Shown in pieces: positions 23,591 to 32,102 of a stretch of 40,286 bases of DNA (the first letter of the stretch is position 1; every line of letters starts with the position of its first letter). Origin of the DNA: an uncultured Pelagibacteraceae bacterium (lineage in GTDB: Bacteria; Pseudomonadota; Alphaproteobacteria; Pelagibacterales; Pelagibacteraceae). The DNA lies in the NCBI GenBank assembly GCA_902566785.1, contig CACFKI010000007.1:1-40286 (forward strand). Reading direction: 5' to 3'. The notes beneath the pieces are model-generated. The model was not told the DNA's origin, ran no database searches, and saw only the letters and a program-made list of their open reading frames with translations. Both the position numbers and the translations under genes were made by a program.

Positions 23591-25258
23591 ATGACAAATA
23601 ACTCTAAAGTATTAGCTTTAAAATATAGACCATCTAATTTTGACGACCTTATAGGTCAACAAATTATTGGTGAAACAATTTTTAATTCAATTAAAAATAA
23701 AAAAATACCCAACGCTTATTTGTTCACAGGTATAAGGGGTGTTGGAAAAACGACAATAGCAAGAATAGTAGCTAAATCACTAAATTGTTCTAATGGAATT
23801 GAAAAACTATGTAAGGAAAATTTATGCGAAAATTGTAAAGCCATAAGCACTTCAAATCATATAGATGTACTTGAAATGGATGCTGCTAGCAAAACAGGTG
23901 TTGACGATGTAAGGGATCTAATCGAGTTTTCGAGATATGGTCCTTCAAGCGCTAAATATAAAATTTTCATCATTGACGAAGTTCACATGTTAAGCAAACA
24001 AGCATTTAATGCACTACTAAAAACTTTAGAAGAACCTCCTGAATATTTAAAATTTATTTTTGCTACAACAGAAGTGAAAAAAATACCAATTACTGTCATT
24101 TCTAGATGTCAAAGGTTTGATTTACCAAGAGTAAAATCAATGGAACTTTTCAATTACATAAAAAAAATAAAAGAAAAAGAAAAAGGTAATATAAATGATG
24201 AGGTAATAAAATTAATCGTTAAAATATCTGAAGGTTCAGTAAGGGATGCATTGTCTTTATTAGACAGGGCAATGATAACTTTTTCAAATGATAAAGAACT
24301 TGATATTGATACAGCTCAAAATATTTTTGGTTATTTTGATAAAAGTTACATTATTGAATTAATTAAATTTATACTTAATGGCAACGAAAAAAAAGTAATT
24401 GAAACTTATAGATCAATTTATGATAAAGGGATAGATCCTAAAAACTTTCTAAATGATTTCCTTGAAATTCTTTACTATTTCAAAAATATAGATTCTCTAA
24501 GATTAGAAGGAAATAACTTTTCAATTAATGATAACGAATTTAATGAAATAAACGAAATTTCAAAAAACTTAGATACAAAGGTATTATTAAATTTTTGGCA
24601 GTTTACGTTAAAAACTCTTGAAGAAATTGATTTAGTTTCAAATCAAAATTTGTCTGTTGAGATGTTTCTTATTAGATTAATATATCTCTCAGAGATTACC
24701 AAAACACATTATGAAAATTCTGATTTACAACATTCAGAAAATAAGTCTATTGAAATTAATTTAAACAATCAGACTAAATTTGAAAATAAAAATAAAAATA
24801 AAAATGAAAATGAAAATGAAAATAATGGTAAAATAATAAGTCAAATTAAAAATATTGTTCAAGAGGAAAAATTCAAAAAATCAGCTGTGGTAAAAATAAA
24901 TTCTTTTGAAGAATTAATTAAATTTTGTATTGAAAAAAAAGAGCTACAATTAAAATATGAACTAGAGACCAATGTAAATTTAGTGAGTTTTAAAAATCAA
25001 AGTATCGAAATTGCATTTAATGATAATTTAAACAAAAGTTTTGTCAAAGATTTGTCCTCTAAGTTATTTGAATGGACTGGCTTAAGATGGATTATTGCAT
25101 TTTCAAAAAAAAAAGGAATTCCAAGTTTAAAAGAAGTAGATAAAATCAGTAAATCTCAAATATTAGCTACAGCTGAAAAAAGTAATTTAATAAAAAAAGT
25201 TAAGGAACTATTTCCAGATTCAGAACTTATAGATATAAAATTAGATAAAAATAATTAA
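23591..25258 (+). CDS. dnaX: DNA polymerase III gamma/tau subunit
   Basis: 555 residues from ATG 23591; a longer frame from TTG 23573 would run into the 3' strand of the SRP RNA and is rejected, since KVLALKYRPSNFDDLIGQ is the expected N terminus. It is the clamp-loader ATPase. Walker A is GIRGVGKT (47-54), the zinc module has C66, C74, C79 and C82, Walker B is IIDEVH (127-132), the sensor 1 region ATTEVKKIPITVISRCQRF and sensor 2 GSVRDALSLLD. Domain III ends at about 380, followed by an Asn/Lys/Glu repeat linker and a tau-like C-terminal domain. A run of ten A at 25105-25114 lies in that domain. The stop overlaps the ybaB start by one base. Confidence 0.94.
   Translation: MTNNSKVLALKYRPSNFDDLIGQQIIGETIFNSIKNKKIPNAYLFTGIRGVGKTTIARIVAKSLNCSNGIEKLCKENLCENCKAISTSNHIDVLEMDAASKTGVDDVRDLIEFSRYGPSSAKYKIFIIDEVHMLSKQAFNALLKTLEEPPEYLKFIFATTEVKKIPITVISRCQRFDLPRVKSMELFNYIKKIKEKEKGNINDEVIKLIVKISEGSVRDALSLLDRAMITFSNDKELDIDTAQNIFGYFDKSYIIELIKFILNGNEKKVIETYRSIYDKGIDPKNFLNDFLEILYYFKNIDSLRLEGNNFSINDNEFNEINEISKNLDTKVLLNFWQFTLKTLEEIDLVSNQNLSVEMFLIRLIYLSEITKTHYENSDLQHSENKSIEINLNNQTKFENKNKNKNENENENNGKIISQIKNIVQEEKFKKSAVVKINSFEELIKFCIEKKELQLKYELETNVNLVSFKNQSIEIAFNDNLNKSFVKDLSSKLFEWTGLRWIIAFSKKKGIPSLKEVDKISKSQILATAEKSNLIKKVKELFPDSELIDIKLDKNN
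24785..24823 (+). repeat. Hexanucleotide repeat in the dnaX linker
   Basis: Three AATAAA units are followed by three AATGAA units and a final AAT, coding for alternating Asn-Lys and Asn-Glu (NKNKNKNENENEN). The repeat falls between the clamp-loader collar domain and the tau C-terminal domain. Unit loss or gain would keep the reading frame, so it would vary linker length only. Confidence 0.8.
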
Positions 25259-25575
25259 TGACAGATTTTTCAAAAATTTTTGATAAGGCTAAAGAATTAG
25301 AAAATTTAATGAAAGATAGCCAAGAAAAAATTAAAAATATAAGGGTAGAGGGTATTTCAGGAGGCAATGCTGTCAAAATGACATTGAACGGTGATGGTGA
25401 AATTATTAATTTATTTATCTCACCTGAAATTTTTAAAGAAGACAAAAGTGTTGTTGAAGATTTAATTAAGGCTGCTCACAATAATGCAAAACATCAGCTA
25501 AAAATTAAAACTACAGAGGAAATATCAAAGGCAACAGGTGGATTAGGTGTTCCAGGATTTAAGTGGCCAATTTAA
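25258..25575 (+). CDS. ybaB: YbaB/EbfC-family nucleoid-associated protein
   Basis: 105 residues. A small dimeric DNA-binding protein: N-terminal helix FSKIFDKAKELENLMKDSQEKI, then a central strand region VEGISGGNAVKMTLNGDGEI and a C-terminal helix leading to TGGLGVPGFKWP. The VKMTLNGDGEIINLFISPEI and DLIKAAHNNA stretches are typical of the family. It lies between dnaX and recR, the order seen across bacteria. It may help shape DNA near repair or replication sites; the function is not settled in general. Start overlaps the dnaX stop by one base (TAATG). Confidence 0.93.
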   Translation: MTDFSKIFDKAKELENLMKDSQEKIKNIRVEGISGGNAVKMTLNGDGEIINLFISPEIFKEDKSVVEDLIKAAHNNAKHQLKIKTTEEISKATGGLGVPGFKWPI

Positions 25576-25578
25576 TAA

Positions 25579-26178
25579 ATGCAAAATATAAGTGAAATAG
25601 AAGAGCTAATAAAATTAATATCTAAACTTCCTGGATTGGGGCCGAAGTCTGCTAAAAGGATCGTTTTAAAATTAATAAATAATAGAGAAGAGTTGACTAA
25701 ACCAATGGCCAAAGCTTTGGCAGAGGTTTATAATGGCGTTTCTAGATGTAAAAATTGTGGTTCACTAAAATCAAATTCTTTAGGTTGTAATAATTGTAAC
25801 AGCTCTGATAATAAATTTAACAAGATTTGTATTGTAGAAAATATTTCTGATCAATGGACAATTGAAAATTCTAATATTTATAAAGGATATTATCACATAC
25901 TTGGAGGCACAATTTCAACTTCGAATGGTTCATCGAAACAAGATTTATTAATAGAGTCACTCATTAAAAGAATAAAAGAAGAAAATATTGAAGAAGTTAT
26001 TTTAGCTACAAGTGCCACTGTAGAGGGTCAAACTACAGCTTTTTATATTCAAAATAGTTTAAAAGATACTAAAGTTAAACTTTCAAAGTTAGCCCAAGGC
26101 CTACCCATTGGTGGTGAAATTGAAAATTTAGATGATGGCACATTGGTTTCAGCATTTAAAAATAGAAAAAAAATTTAA
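25579..26178 (+). CDS. recR: Recombination mediator RecR
   Basis: 199 residues, normal length. The N-terminal helix-hairpin-helix includes KLPGLGPKSAKRIVLKLI. The zinc finger has four Cys, in CKNCGSLKSNSLGCNNC (about 56-72). A Toprim domain follows, from IVENISDQWTIE to EEVILATSATVEGQTTAFYI, and the end is KLSKLAQGLPIGGEIENLDDGTL. With RecO (and RecF) it loads RecA on gapped DNA. It follows ybaB by 3 nt and ends 5 nt from the stop of malate synthase on the opposite strand. Confidence 0.96.
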   Translation: MQNISEIEELIKLISKLPGLGPKSAKRIVLKLINNREELTKPMAKALAEVYNGVSRCKNCGSLKSNSLGCNNCNSSDNKFNKICIVENISDQWTIENSNIYKGYYHILGGTISTSNGSSKQDLLIESLIKRIKEENIEEVILATSATVEGQTTAFYIQNSLKDTKVKLSKLAQGLPIGGEIENLDDGTLVSAFKNRKKI

Positions 26179-26183
26179 ATGAA

Positions 26184-28334
26184 TTAGTTTTTTTTAATTA
26201 TTCTATTTAAATGTAATAAGGGTTCAGTATAACCCGACGGTTGATGTCGTCCTTGAAATATTAACTCACAAGCAGTTTTAAATGCTATTGATTTATCATA
26301 ATTTGGAGACATATTTTGATACAGGTTGTCATTAATATTTTGTTTATCAACAATTTTGGCCATTTTTTTTAAAATTTCCAAAACTTGTTTTTTGCTACAA
26401 ATCCCATGATGAAGCCAATTAGCTATATGTTGAGATGAAATTCTTAATGTTGCTCTATCTTCCATTAATCCTATATTATTAATATCAGGAACTTTTGAGC
26501 ACCCAATACCCTGATCTATCCATCTTACAACATAACCAAGTATTGTTTGTGCACTGTTTGATATTTCTTTATTTATATCATCTGTAGACCAATTTGGATT
26601 TTTAATAATTGGGATATTTAAAAGTTCAGAAACTTGAGTTTTTTTTCTTTTTTTTAATTCCTCTTGTTTTTTAAAAACATCTATATCATGATAGTGTAGA
26701 GAATGTAGAGCTGCTGCCGTGGGAGAAGGCACCCATGCACAATTAGCTCCAGATTCTAAATGAGTAATTTTTTGTTTCATCATATCTGACATTTTATCTG
26801 GCATCGCCCACATTCCCTTCCCAATTTGCGCTAGACCAGAAAAACCACAAGATAGACCAATATCAACATTGTTATTTTCATATGCATTAATCCAAGATGA
26901 CGTTTTCATATCTCCTTTTTTAATCATTGGACCTGCTTCCATTGATGTATGCATCTCATCACCAGTTCTATCTAGAAAACCAGTATTTATAAAAAATACT
27001 CTATTTTTTAGAGCTCTTATACATTCTTTAAGATTAACTGAGGTTCTTCTTTCCTCATCCATTATCCCACATTTAATTGTATATTTTTTAAGTCCAATTG
27101 CAGTTTCCACTTTGCCAAAAATTAAATCAGTGAATTTCGCTTCTTTTGGACCATGCATTTTGGGTTTAACTATATAAATTGATCCAGTTCGTGAATTTTT
27201 GCCAATTTTTAAATCATGTAAACAAGCGATAGATATTACAAAAGCATCCATAATACCTTCAGGAATTTCAGATCCATCAGATAAAAGAATTGAAGGATTG
27301 GTCATTAAATGCCCAACATTTCTGTTTAATAAAAGTGACCTTCCATGTAAATGAGATAAATCCCCAGTTTTCAAAACAAATTTTCTATCTGGGTTTAATT
27401 TTCTTATCAACTTTTTTCCATTTTTTTCAAATTCAGCTTTTAGGTTTCCTTTCATTAATCCCAGCCAATTTCTATAGCCAAGCACCTTATCTTTTGCATC
27501 TACTCCAGCAACAGAGTCTTCATGATCACAAATAGTAGTCACAGCTGATTCCATTATTATATCAGAAATACCTGCTGGATCACTTTTTGCGCTAAAAGCT
27601 TCAGGATTAATTATTATTTCAACATGAAGATTATTATTCTTTAAAATTATTGCTGAAGGTTTGTTTGTTTTGCCTCTATACCCAATAAATTTATTTTTAT
27701 CTTTAATCGTAGTATTTTCATTAATAAGATTTAAAATCAAATCACTTTTTTCAATTGATATCCCCGAAACTTGTGACCAGCTTTTTTTCTTTAATGTAAA
27801 ATGTTTATCTAAAAATTTTTTAGTATATCTTATTACTTCTTCACCTCTTTCAGGATCATATCTTTCACTGGCGGACTCATCTGATTGAATTATATCTGTT
27901 CCATACAAACTATCGTATAAACTCATCCAACGTGCATTAGCAGCATTTAATGCATATCTTGAATTCATAATTGGTACTACTAATTGTGGTGCTGCCACAT
28001 TTGAAATCTCATAATCAACATTTTTTGTCTCAATTTTAAAATTAGGACCAGGTTTAACTAAATAACCTATATTTGTTAAAAATTTTTCATAATCTTTTTT
28101 GTTTAAATTTGGATTTTCAATATGCCAGCTATCTATATCCATTTGCATTTTTTCTCTTATTTTAATTAATTTTCTATTTTCGGGTGCTAACTCATGAACG
28201 CAATTATCAAACTTTTCCCAAAAATCTTTTTGATTTAATTTTGTACCAGGTAATAATTCTTCATTTATAAATTTAAATAATTCATCAGATACTGACAAAT
28301 TTCCAATTTTTGTATATTTTTCAACTTTACTCAT
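26184..28334 (-). CDS. glcB: Malate synthase G
   Basis: 716 residues, the usual length of isoform G. It condenses glyoxylate with acetyl-CoA to malate, in the glyoxylate shunt or glycolate use. Landmarks are AANARWMSLYDSLYGTD, SIYIVKPKMHGPKEAKFTD, GIMDEERRTSVNLKECI (Mg2+/glyoxylate region), FLDRTGDEMHTSMEAGP, and LMEDRATLRISSQHIANWL, which carries the catalytic Asp. It is a lone minus-strand gene between recR and accA. Only 62 nt separate its start from accA, and no glycine-riboswitch-like sequence is visible there, though such an element has been reported upstream of malate synthase in other SAR11. A TATAAT at 28343-28338 lies too close to the ATG to serve it. Confidence 0.96.
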   Translation of the reverse strand: MSKVEKYTKIGNLSVSDELFKFINEELLPGTKLNQKDFWEKFDNCVHELAPENRKLIKIREKMQMDIDSWHIENPNLNKKDYEKFLTNIGYLVKPGPNFKIETKNVDYEISNVAAPQLVVPIMNSRYALNAANARWMSLYDSLYGTDIIQSDESASERYDPERGEEVIRYTKKFLDKHFTLKKKSWSQVSGISIEKSDLILNLINENTTIKDKNKFIGYRGKTNKPSAIILKNNNLHVEIIINPEAFSAKSDPAGISDIIMESAVTTICDHEDSVAGVDAKDKVLGYRNWLGLMKGNLKAEFEKNGKKLIRKLNPDRKFVLKTGDLSHLHGRSLLLNRNVGHLMTNPSILLSDGSEIPEGIMDAFVISIACLHDLKIGKNSRTGSIYIVKPKMHGPKEAKFTDLIFGKVETAIGLKKYTIKCGIMDEERRTSVNLKECIRALKNRVFFINTGFLDRTGDEMHTSMEAGPMIKKGDMKTSSWINAYENNNVDIGLSCGFSGLAQIGKGMWAMPDKMSDMMKQKITHLESGANCAWVPSPTAAALHSLHYHDIDVFKKQEELKKRKKTQVSELLNIPIIKNPNWSTDDINKEISNSAQTILGYVVRWIDQGIGCSKVPDINNIGLMEDRATLRISSQHIANWLHHGICSKKQVLEILKKMAKIVDKQNINDNLYQNMSPNYDKSIAFKTACELIFQGRHQPSGYTEPLLHLNRIIKKN

Positions 28335-28353
28335 AATATTATAATTATTTAAA

Positions 28354-28384
28354 TTGACATTTTATTGCCGTTTTTAGATATAAT
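28354..28384 (+). promoter_or_regulatory. Promoter of accA
   Basis: A perfect TTGACA (28354-28359) and a perfect TATAAT (28379-28384) are 19 nt apart, a little more than ideal. The expected start is near 28391, about 6 nt before the accA ATG at 28397, so the mRNA would be almost leaderless and without a ribosome-binding site. Confidence 0.6.
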
Positions 28385-28396
28385 AACTTATTTTTT

Positions 28397-29503
28397 ATGA
28401 AAAACTATTTAAATTTTGAAAATGAAATTAAAAATTTAGAGTTAGAACTTGAAAATTTAAAGGATCCATATAATCAATCTGGATTAAGCAAAGTTGACAC
28501 AGATAAAATTTCAATTTTACAAAATGAGATAGAGTCTAAATTAGAAAAAATTTATTCTAATTTAAATGCTTGGGAAACTGCTTTAGTAGCAAGGCATGAG
28601 GATAGACCAAAAGCAAAGTTTTTTATTGATAACTTATTTGAAGATTTTGTATCGTTATCAGGAGATAGATTTTATGGAGAAGATAAATCTGTCATAAGCG
28701 GATTTGCAAAATTTGAGGGTAAATCAGTTTTAGTCATCGGACAAGAAAAAGGAGAAGATTTAGAGACTAGAATAGATAGGAACTTTGGAATGATGAGACC
28801 AGAAGGTTATAGAAAAACGATTAGATTAATGAATTTGGCAAACAAGTTTAGAATCCCAATTGTAGTTTTCATCGATACACCCGGAGCATATCCAGGTGTT
28901 GGTGCAGAGGAAAGAGGTCAGGCAGAGGCAATAGCAAGATCTATAGAATGTTCTATGGATTTAAATGTTCCAACTATTTCAATTATTATAGGCGAAGGAG
29001 GGTCTGGCGGAGCAATTGCATTAGCATCTTCAAATAAAGTTTTGATGTTAGAAAACGCAATTTACTCAGTTATATCACCTGAGGGCTGTGCGACTATTTT
29101 ATGGAGAGATCCAAAAAAAACTTTAGAGGCATCTGAAGCAATGAAAATGTCAGCAAAAGATCTTCTCAAACTAGAGATTATTGATGAAATTATTCCTGAG
29201 CCAACTGGTGGAGCCCACAGGGATAGGGATTTAATTTTAGACAACGTAAGAGGCTCACTAAGGAAAAATTTGGATTATTTTTCAAATATGAGTCATGATG
29301 AGATTTTAATACACAGAAAAAATAAATTTTTATCTATAGGAAGATCAAAAGGTTTTGTAAGTAACAAAAATACTTCAGAAAACTTAGTGATGAAAATGAA
29401 TTTAATAAATAAAATTAAATTTTATATAAACAAAAATAAAAATATTTTCTATGCTATACCAGTATTATTAATTTTAATAACTATAGTATTTTTTGTGTTA
29501 TAA
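28397..29503 (+). CDS. accA: Acetyl-CoA carboxylase carboxyltransferase subunit alpha with C-terminal membrane tail
   Basis: 368 residues. With AccD (5491-6420 here) it forms the carboxyltransferase of fatty-acid synthesis. The core is classical: AWETALVARHEDRPKA, FEDFVSLSGDRFYGED, FGMMRPEGYRKTIRLM, FIDTPGAYPGVGAEERGQAE, GEGGSGGAIALASSN and SVISPEGCATILWRD. Homology to ordinary AccA (about 319 residues in E. coli) ends near residue 320, at GRSKGF. A further 48 residues follow: a Lys/Asn-rich stretch (321-349) and a 19-residue hydrophobic end, IFYAIPVLLILITIVFFVL (350-368), which looks like a tail anchor. The stop shares TTATAA with the secA stop. Confidence 0.94.
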   Translation: MKNYLNFENEIKNLELELENLKDPYNQSGLSKVDTDKISILQNEIESKLEKIYSNLNAWETALVARHEDRPKAKFFIDNLFEDFVSLSGDRFYGEDKSVISGFAKFEGKSVLVIGQEKGEDLETRIDRNFGMMRPEGYRKTIRLMNLANKFRIPIVVFIDTPGAYPGVGAEERGQAEAIARSIECSMDLNVPTISIIIGEGGSGGAIALASSNKVLMLENAIYSVISPEGCATILWRDPKKTLEASEAMKMSAKDLLKLEIIDEIIPEPTGGAHRDRDLILDNVRGSLRKNLDYFSNMSHDEILIHRKNKFLSIGRSKGFVSNKNTSENLVMKMNLINKIKFYINKNKNIFYAIPVLLILITIVFFVL

Positions 29504-32035
29504 AGCTCCACAACAATATTTAAATTTTTTACCAGTGGCAGGACATTTTTCATTCCTTGAAATCTTTTCATTTTTTTTAACTACAAACAGACATTTAGGA
29601 TCTGATGATTTAACATTTTGTTGTCTAACTTGATTCTCATCAGTTATTACCTTCAAATTCAATAGTATGGTTATAAAATCTGATTTGAGTTTATTTAGTA
29701 AATTTTCAAATAAACTAAATGCTTCTTTCTTATATTCAATTAATGGATCTCTTTGTCCGTAAGATCTTAATCCTATCACAGTTCTAAGTTGTTCAAGATA
29801 TTGAATGTGTGAAGTCCAGTTTTGATCAATTAATTGTAAAAAAATTCTTTTTTCAATATCAGCAGATCTCTCTTTACCTAATATATTTTCTCTTTGATCT
29901 CTTTGATCGTTAAATTTATTTAATATTTTTTCTTTAAAATTAGTGTCATCTATTCCAATAAATGACTCCATTTCTTCTTCTGAAAAAGCCTTACCTGATA
30001 TCTGCTTAAAATAACTTTTAAATTCACTATTTTTTGGATTTGATAAATATTTTTTTTTATGGGCTACCAAAGTTAAAATAATTTCATCCAAAAAATCATT
30101 ACTAATTGACAAAGAATTTTTTGAGTTAATTATATTATTCCGTTGTGTAAAAATAACATGACGTTGATCATTAAGAACATTATCGAATTTTAAGAGTGTT
30201 TTCCTCACGTCAAAATTTCTTGCTTCAACTTTTTGCTGTGCTCTTTCTAGAGCTTTATTAATCCAAGGATGATCGATACTTTCTCCATCTTTCAAACCAA
30301 GTTTCTCTAAGATGCTATTCATAGATTCTGAACCAAAAATTCTCATTAAATCATCCTCTAAACTGACAAAAAATATTGAATTTCCTTCATCTCCCTGTCT
30401 TCCTGACCTTCCTCTTGCTTGATTGTCTACTCTTCTACTTTCCATTCTCTCTGTACCGATTACAAAAAGGCCACCAAGGGATTTTATTTCTAATTTGGAT
30501 TCTTTGTTATTTTCCTTTCCTCCAAGTTTTATATCTACACCTCTTCCTGATATGCTTGTTGTAATTATAACTGAATTTTTTTTTCCTGCATTTGCAATTA
30601 TTTCAGCTTCTTTTTCATGGTTTTTTGCATTTAATATTAAGTGATTAATTTTTTTTTCATCAAGAAGTTTTGAATAATGTTCAGATTTATTTACACTTGC
30701 AGTAAAAACTAGAACAGGTTGACCAGTAGAATTAATATTACTTATTTTCTTTATTATGGCTTCGTCTTTTTCCTTTGAAGTTCTAAAAATTTGATCATTC
30801 CAATCATTTCTAATCATCTTTTGATTTGTAGGTATAGATACGACTGGCAAGTTATAAATTTCAAAAAACTCCTCAGACTCTGTCACAGCAGTACCAGTGC
30901 AACCAGATAATTTTTTATAAAGTTTAAAGTAGTTTTGATATGTTATTGATGCAATTGTTTGATTTTCTGATTGCACTTTTACTTTTTCTTTAGCTTCAAT
31001 ACTTTGATGTAATCCATCTCCAAATCTTCTACCAGGTAGTTGTCTCCCAGTCTGTTCATCTATTATTACTACTTGGTTATCCTTAACTATATAATCTCTC
31101 CCATTAAAAAAGAGGTGATTTGCCCTAAGTGCTTGATTTACCAAATGAACTAAATTTAAATTTTCAGGGTCATAAAAATTATTATTTTTAAGCATCCCAG
31201 CTGAAGAAAAAATTTTTTCAACATTATCAATTCCTTCATTAGTTAATAATATATTTTTATCTTTCTCATCTAATTCAATATCTTTAGATTTTAAATTTTT
31301 AATTAATTTATCTACAGCAAGATATTGTGCTGTTTTATCCTCTGCTGCACCTGATATCACAAGTGGAGTTCTTGCTTCATCAATAAGACAAGAATCAATT
31401 TCATCTACTATTGCATAGTTATGACCTCTTTGAACCATACTCTCTTTTGAATATTTCATATTGTCTCTCAAGTAATCAAATCCAAGCTCTGAATTTGTTG
31501 CGTAAGTAATATCGCAATTGTAATTTAACTTTCTTTCTTCATCTGATTGATCGTTGTTTATATAGCCAGACTTTAAACCTAAAAAATTATAGATCTTACC
31601 CATATTTTCACAGTCCCTTTTAGCAAGATAATCATTCACAGTTACTACATGTACTCCTTTGTTATCAAGAGCATTTAAGTATGCAGCTAAAACAATAGTA
31701 AGTGTTTTACCTTCTCCAGTTTTCATCTCTGCAATTTTATTTTGATGTAATACGACCCCACCAATTAATTGAACATCAAAATGTTTTTCAGATCTTACTC
31801 TTTTAGAAGCCTCTCTAACTAATGCAAAAGCTTCAGGCAAAATTTTATTAAAGTCAATTCCTTGTTTAATTTTATCCTTCAGTTCATTTGTTTTTTTTGG
31901 AAATTCTTCATCATTTAAACTTGAAATATCTTTTTCAAGTGCACTTATTTCTTTTACGATTTTATCTATTTTATTTAATTCTTTTTGATTTCCAGTTTTA
32001 AGGATTTTTGATAAAAAATTTAATGGATTTAGCAT
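29498..32035 (-). CDS. secA: Protein translocase ATPase SecA
   Basis: 845 residues. SecA drives preproteins through SecYEG. Walker A is KTGEGKT (residues 105-111), followed by VHVVTVNDYLAKRD, ITYATNSELGFDYLRDNM, AIVDEIDSCLIDEARTPL (DEAD-like Walker B), TGTAVTESEEF, ITTSISGRGVDIKLGG and ERMESRRVDNQARGRSGRQGD. The C-terminal zinc motif is degenerate: NEKCPATGKKFKYCCGAL has three Cys and lacks the CxC of the standard CPCGSGKKYKxC(C/H). It converges on accA with a 6-nt overlap. Upstream is a 67-nt divergent gap before argJ in which I see no clear promoter. Confidence 0.97.
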   Translation of the reverse strand: MLNPLNFLSKILKTGNQKELNKIDKIVKEISALEKDISSLNDEEFPKKTNELKDKIKQGIDFNKILPEAFALVREASKRVRSEKHFDVQLIGGVVLHQNKIAEMKTGEGKTLTIVLAAYLNALDNKGVHVVTVNDYLAKRDCENMGKIYNFLGLKSGYINNDQSDEERKLNYNCDITYATNSELGFDYLRDNMKYSKESMVQRGHNYAIVDEIDSCLIDEARTPLVISGAAEDKTAQYLAVDKLIKNLKSKDIELDEKDKNILLTNEGIDNVEKIFSSAGMLKNNNFYDPENLNLVHLVNQALRANHLFFNGRDYIVKDNQVVIIDEQTGRQLPGRRFGDGLHQSIEAKEKVKVQSENQTIASITYQNYFKLYKKLSGCTGTAVTESEEFFEIYNLPVVSIPTNQKMIRNDWNDQIFRTSKEKDEAIIKKISNINSTGQPVLVFTASVNKSEHYSKLLDEKKINHLILNAKNHEKEAEIIANAGKKNSVIITTSISGRGVDIKLGGKENNKESKLEIKSLGGLFVIGTERMESRRVDNQARGRSGRQGDEGNSIFFVSLEDDLMRIFGSESMNSILEKLGLKDGESIDHPWINKALERAQQKVEARNFDVRKTLLKFDNVLNDQRHVIFTQRNNIINSKNSLSISNDFLDEIILTLVAHKKKYLSNPKNSEFKSYFKQISGKAFSEEEMESFIGIDDTNFKEKILNKFNDQRDQRENILGKERSADIEKRIFLQLIDQNWTSHIQYLEQLRTVIGLRSYGQRDPLIEYKKEAFSLFENLLNKLKSDFITILLNLKVITDENQVRQQNVKSSDPKCLFVVKKNEKISRNEKCPATGKKFKYCCGAL

Positions 32036-32102
32036 TTTTAATTATGGTATATAGTTTAATTGTTTATTCTTATATAGTGTTAAATAAATATTTTTAAATA
32101 GC

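Noticed and set aside
24785-24823. Hexamer repeat in dnaX as a phase-variation switch
   Set aside because: The unit is six bases, so changes in copy number keep the frame and cannot switch the gene off.
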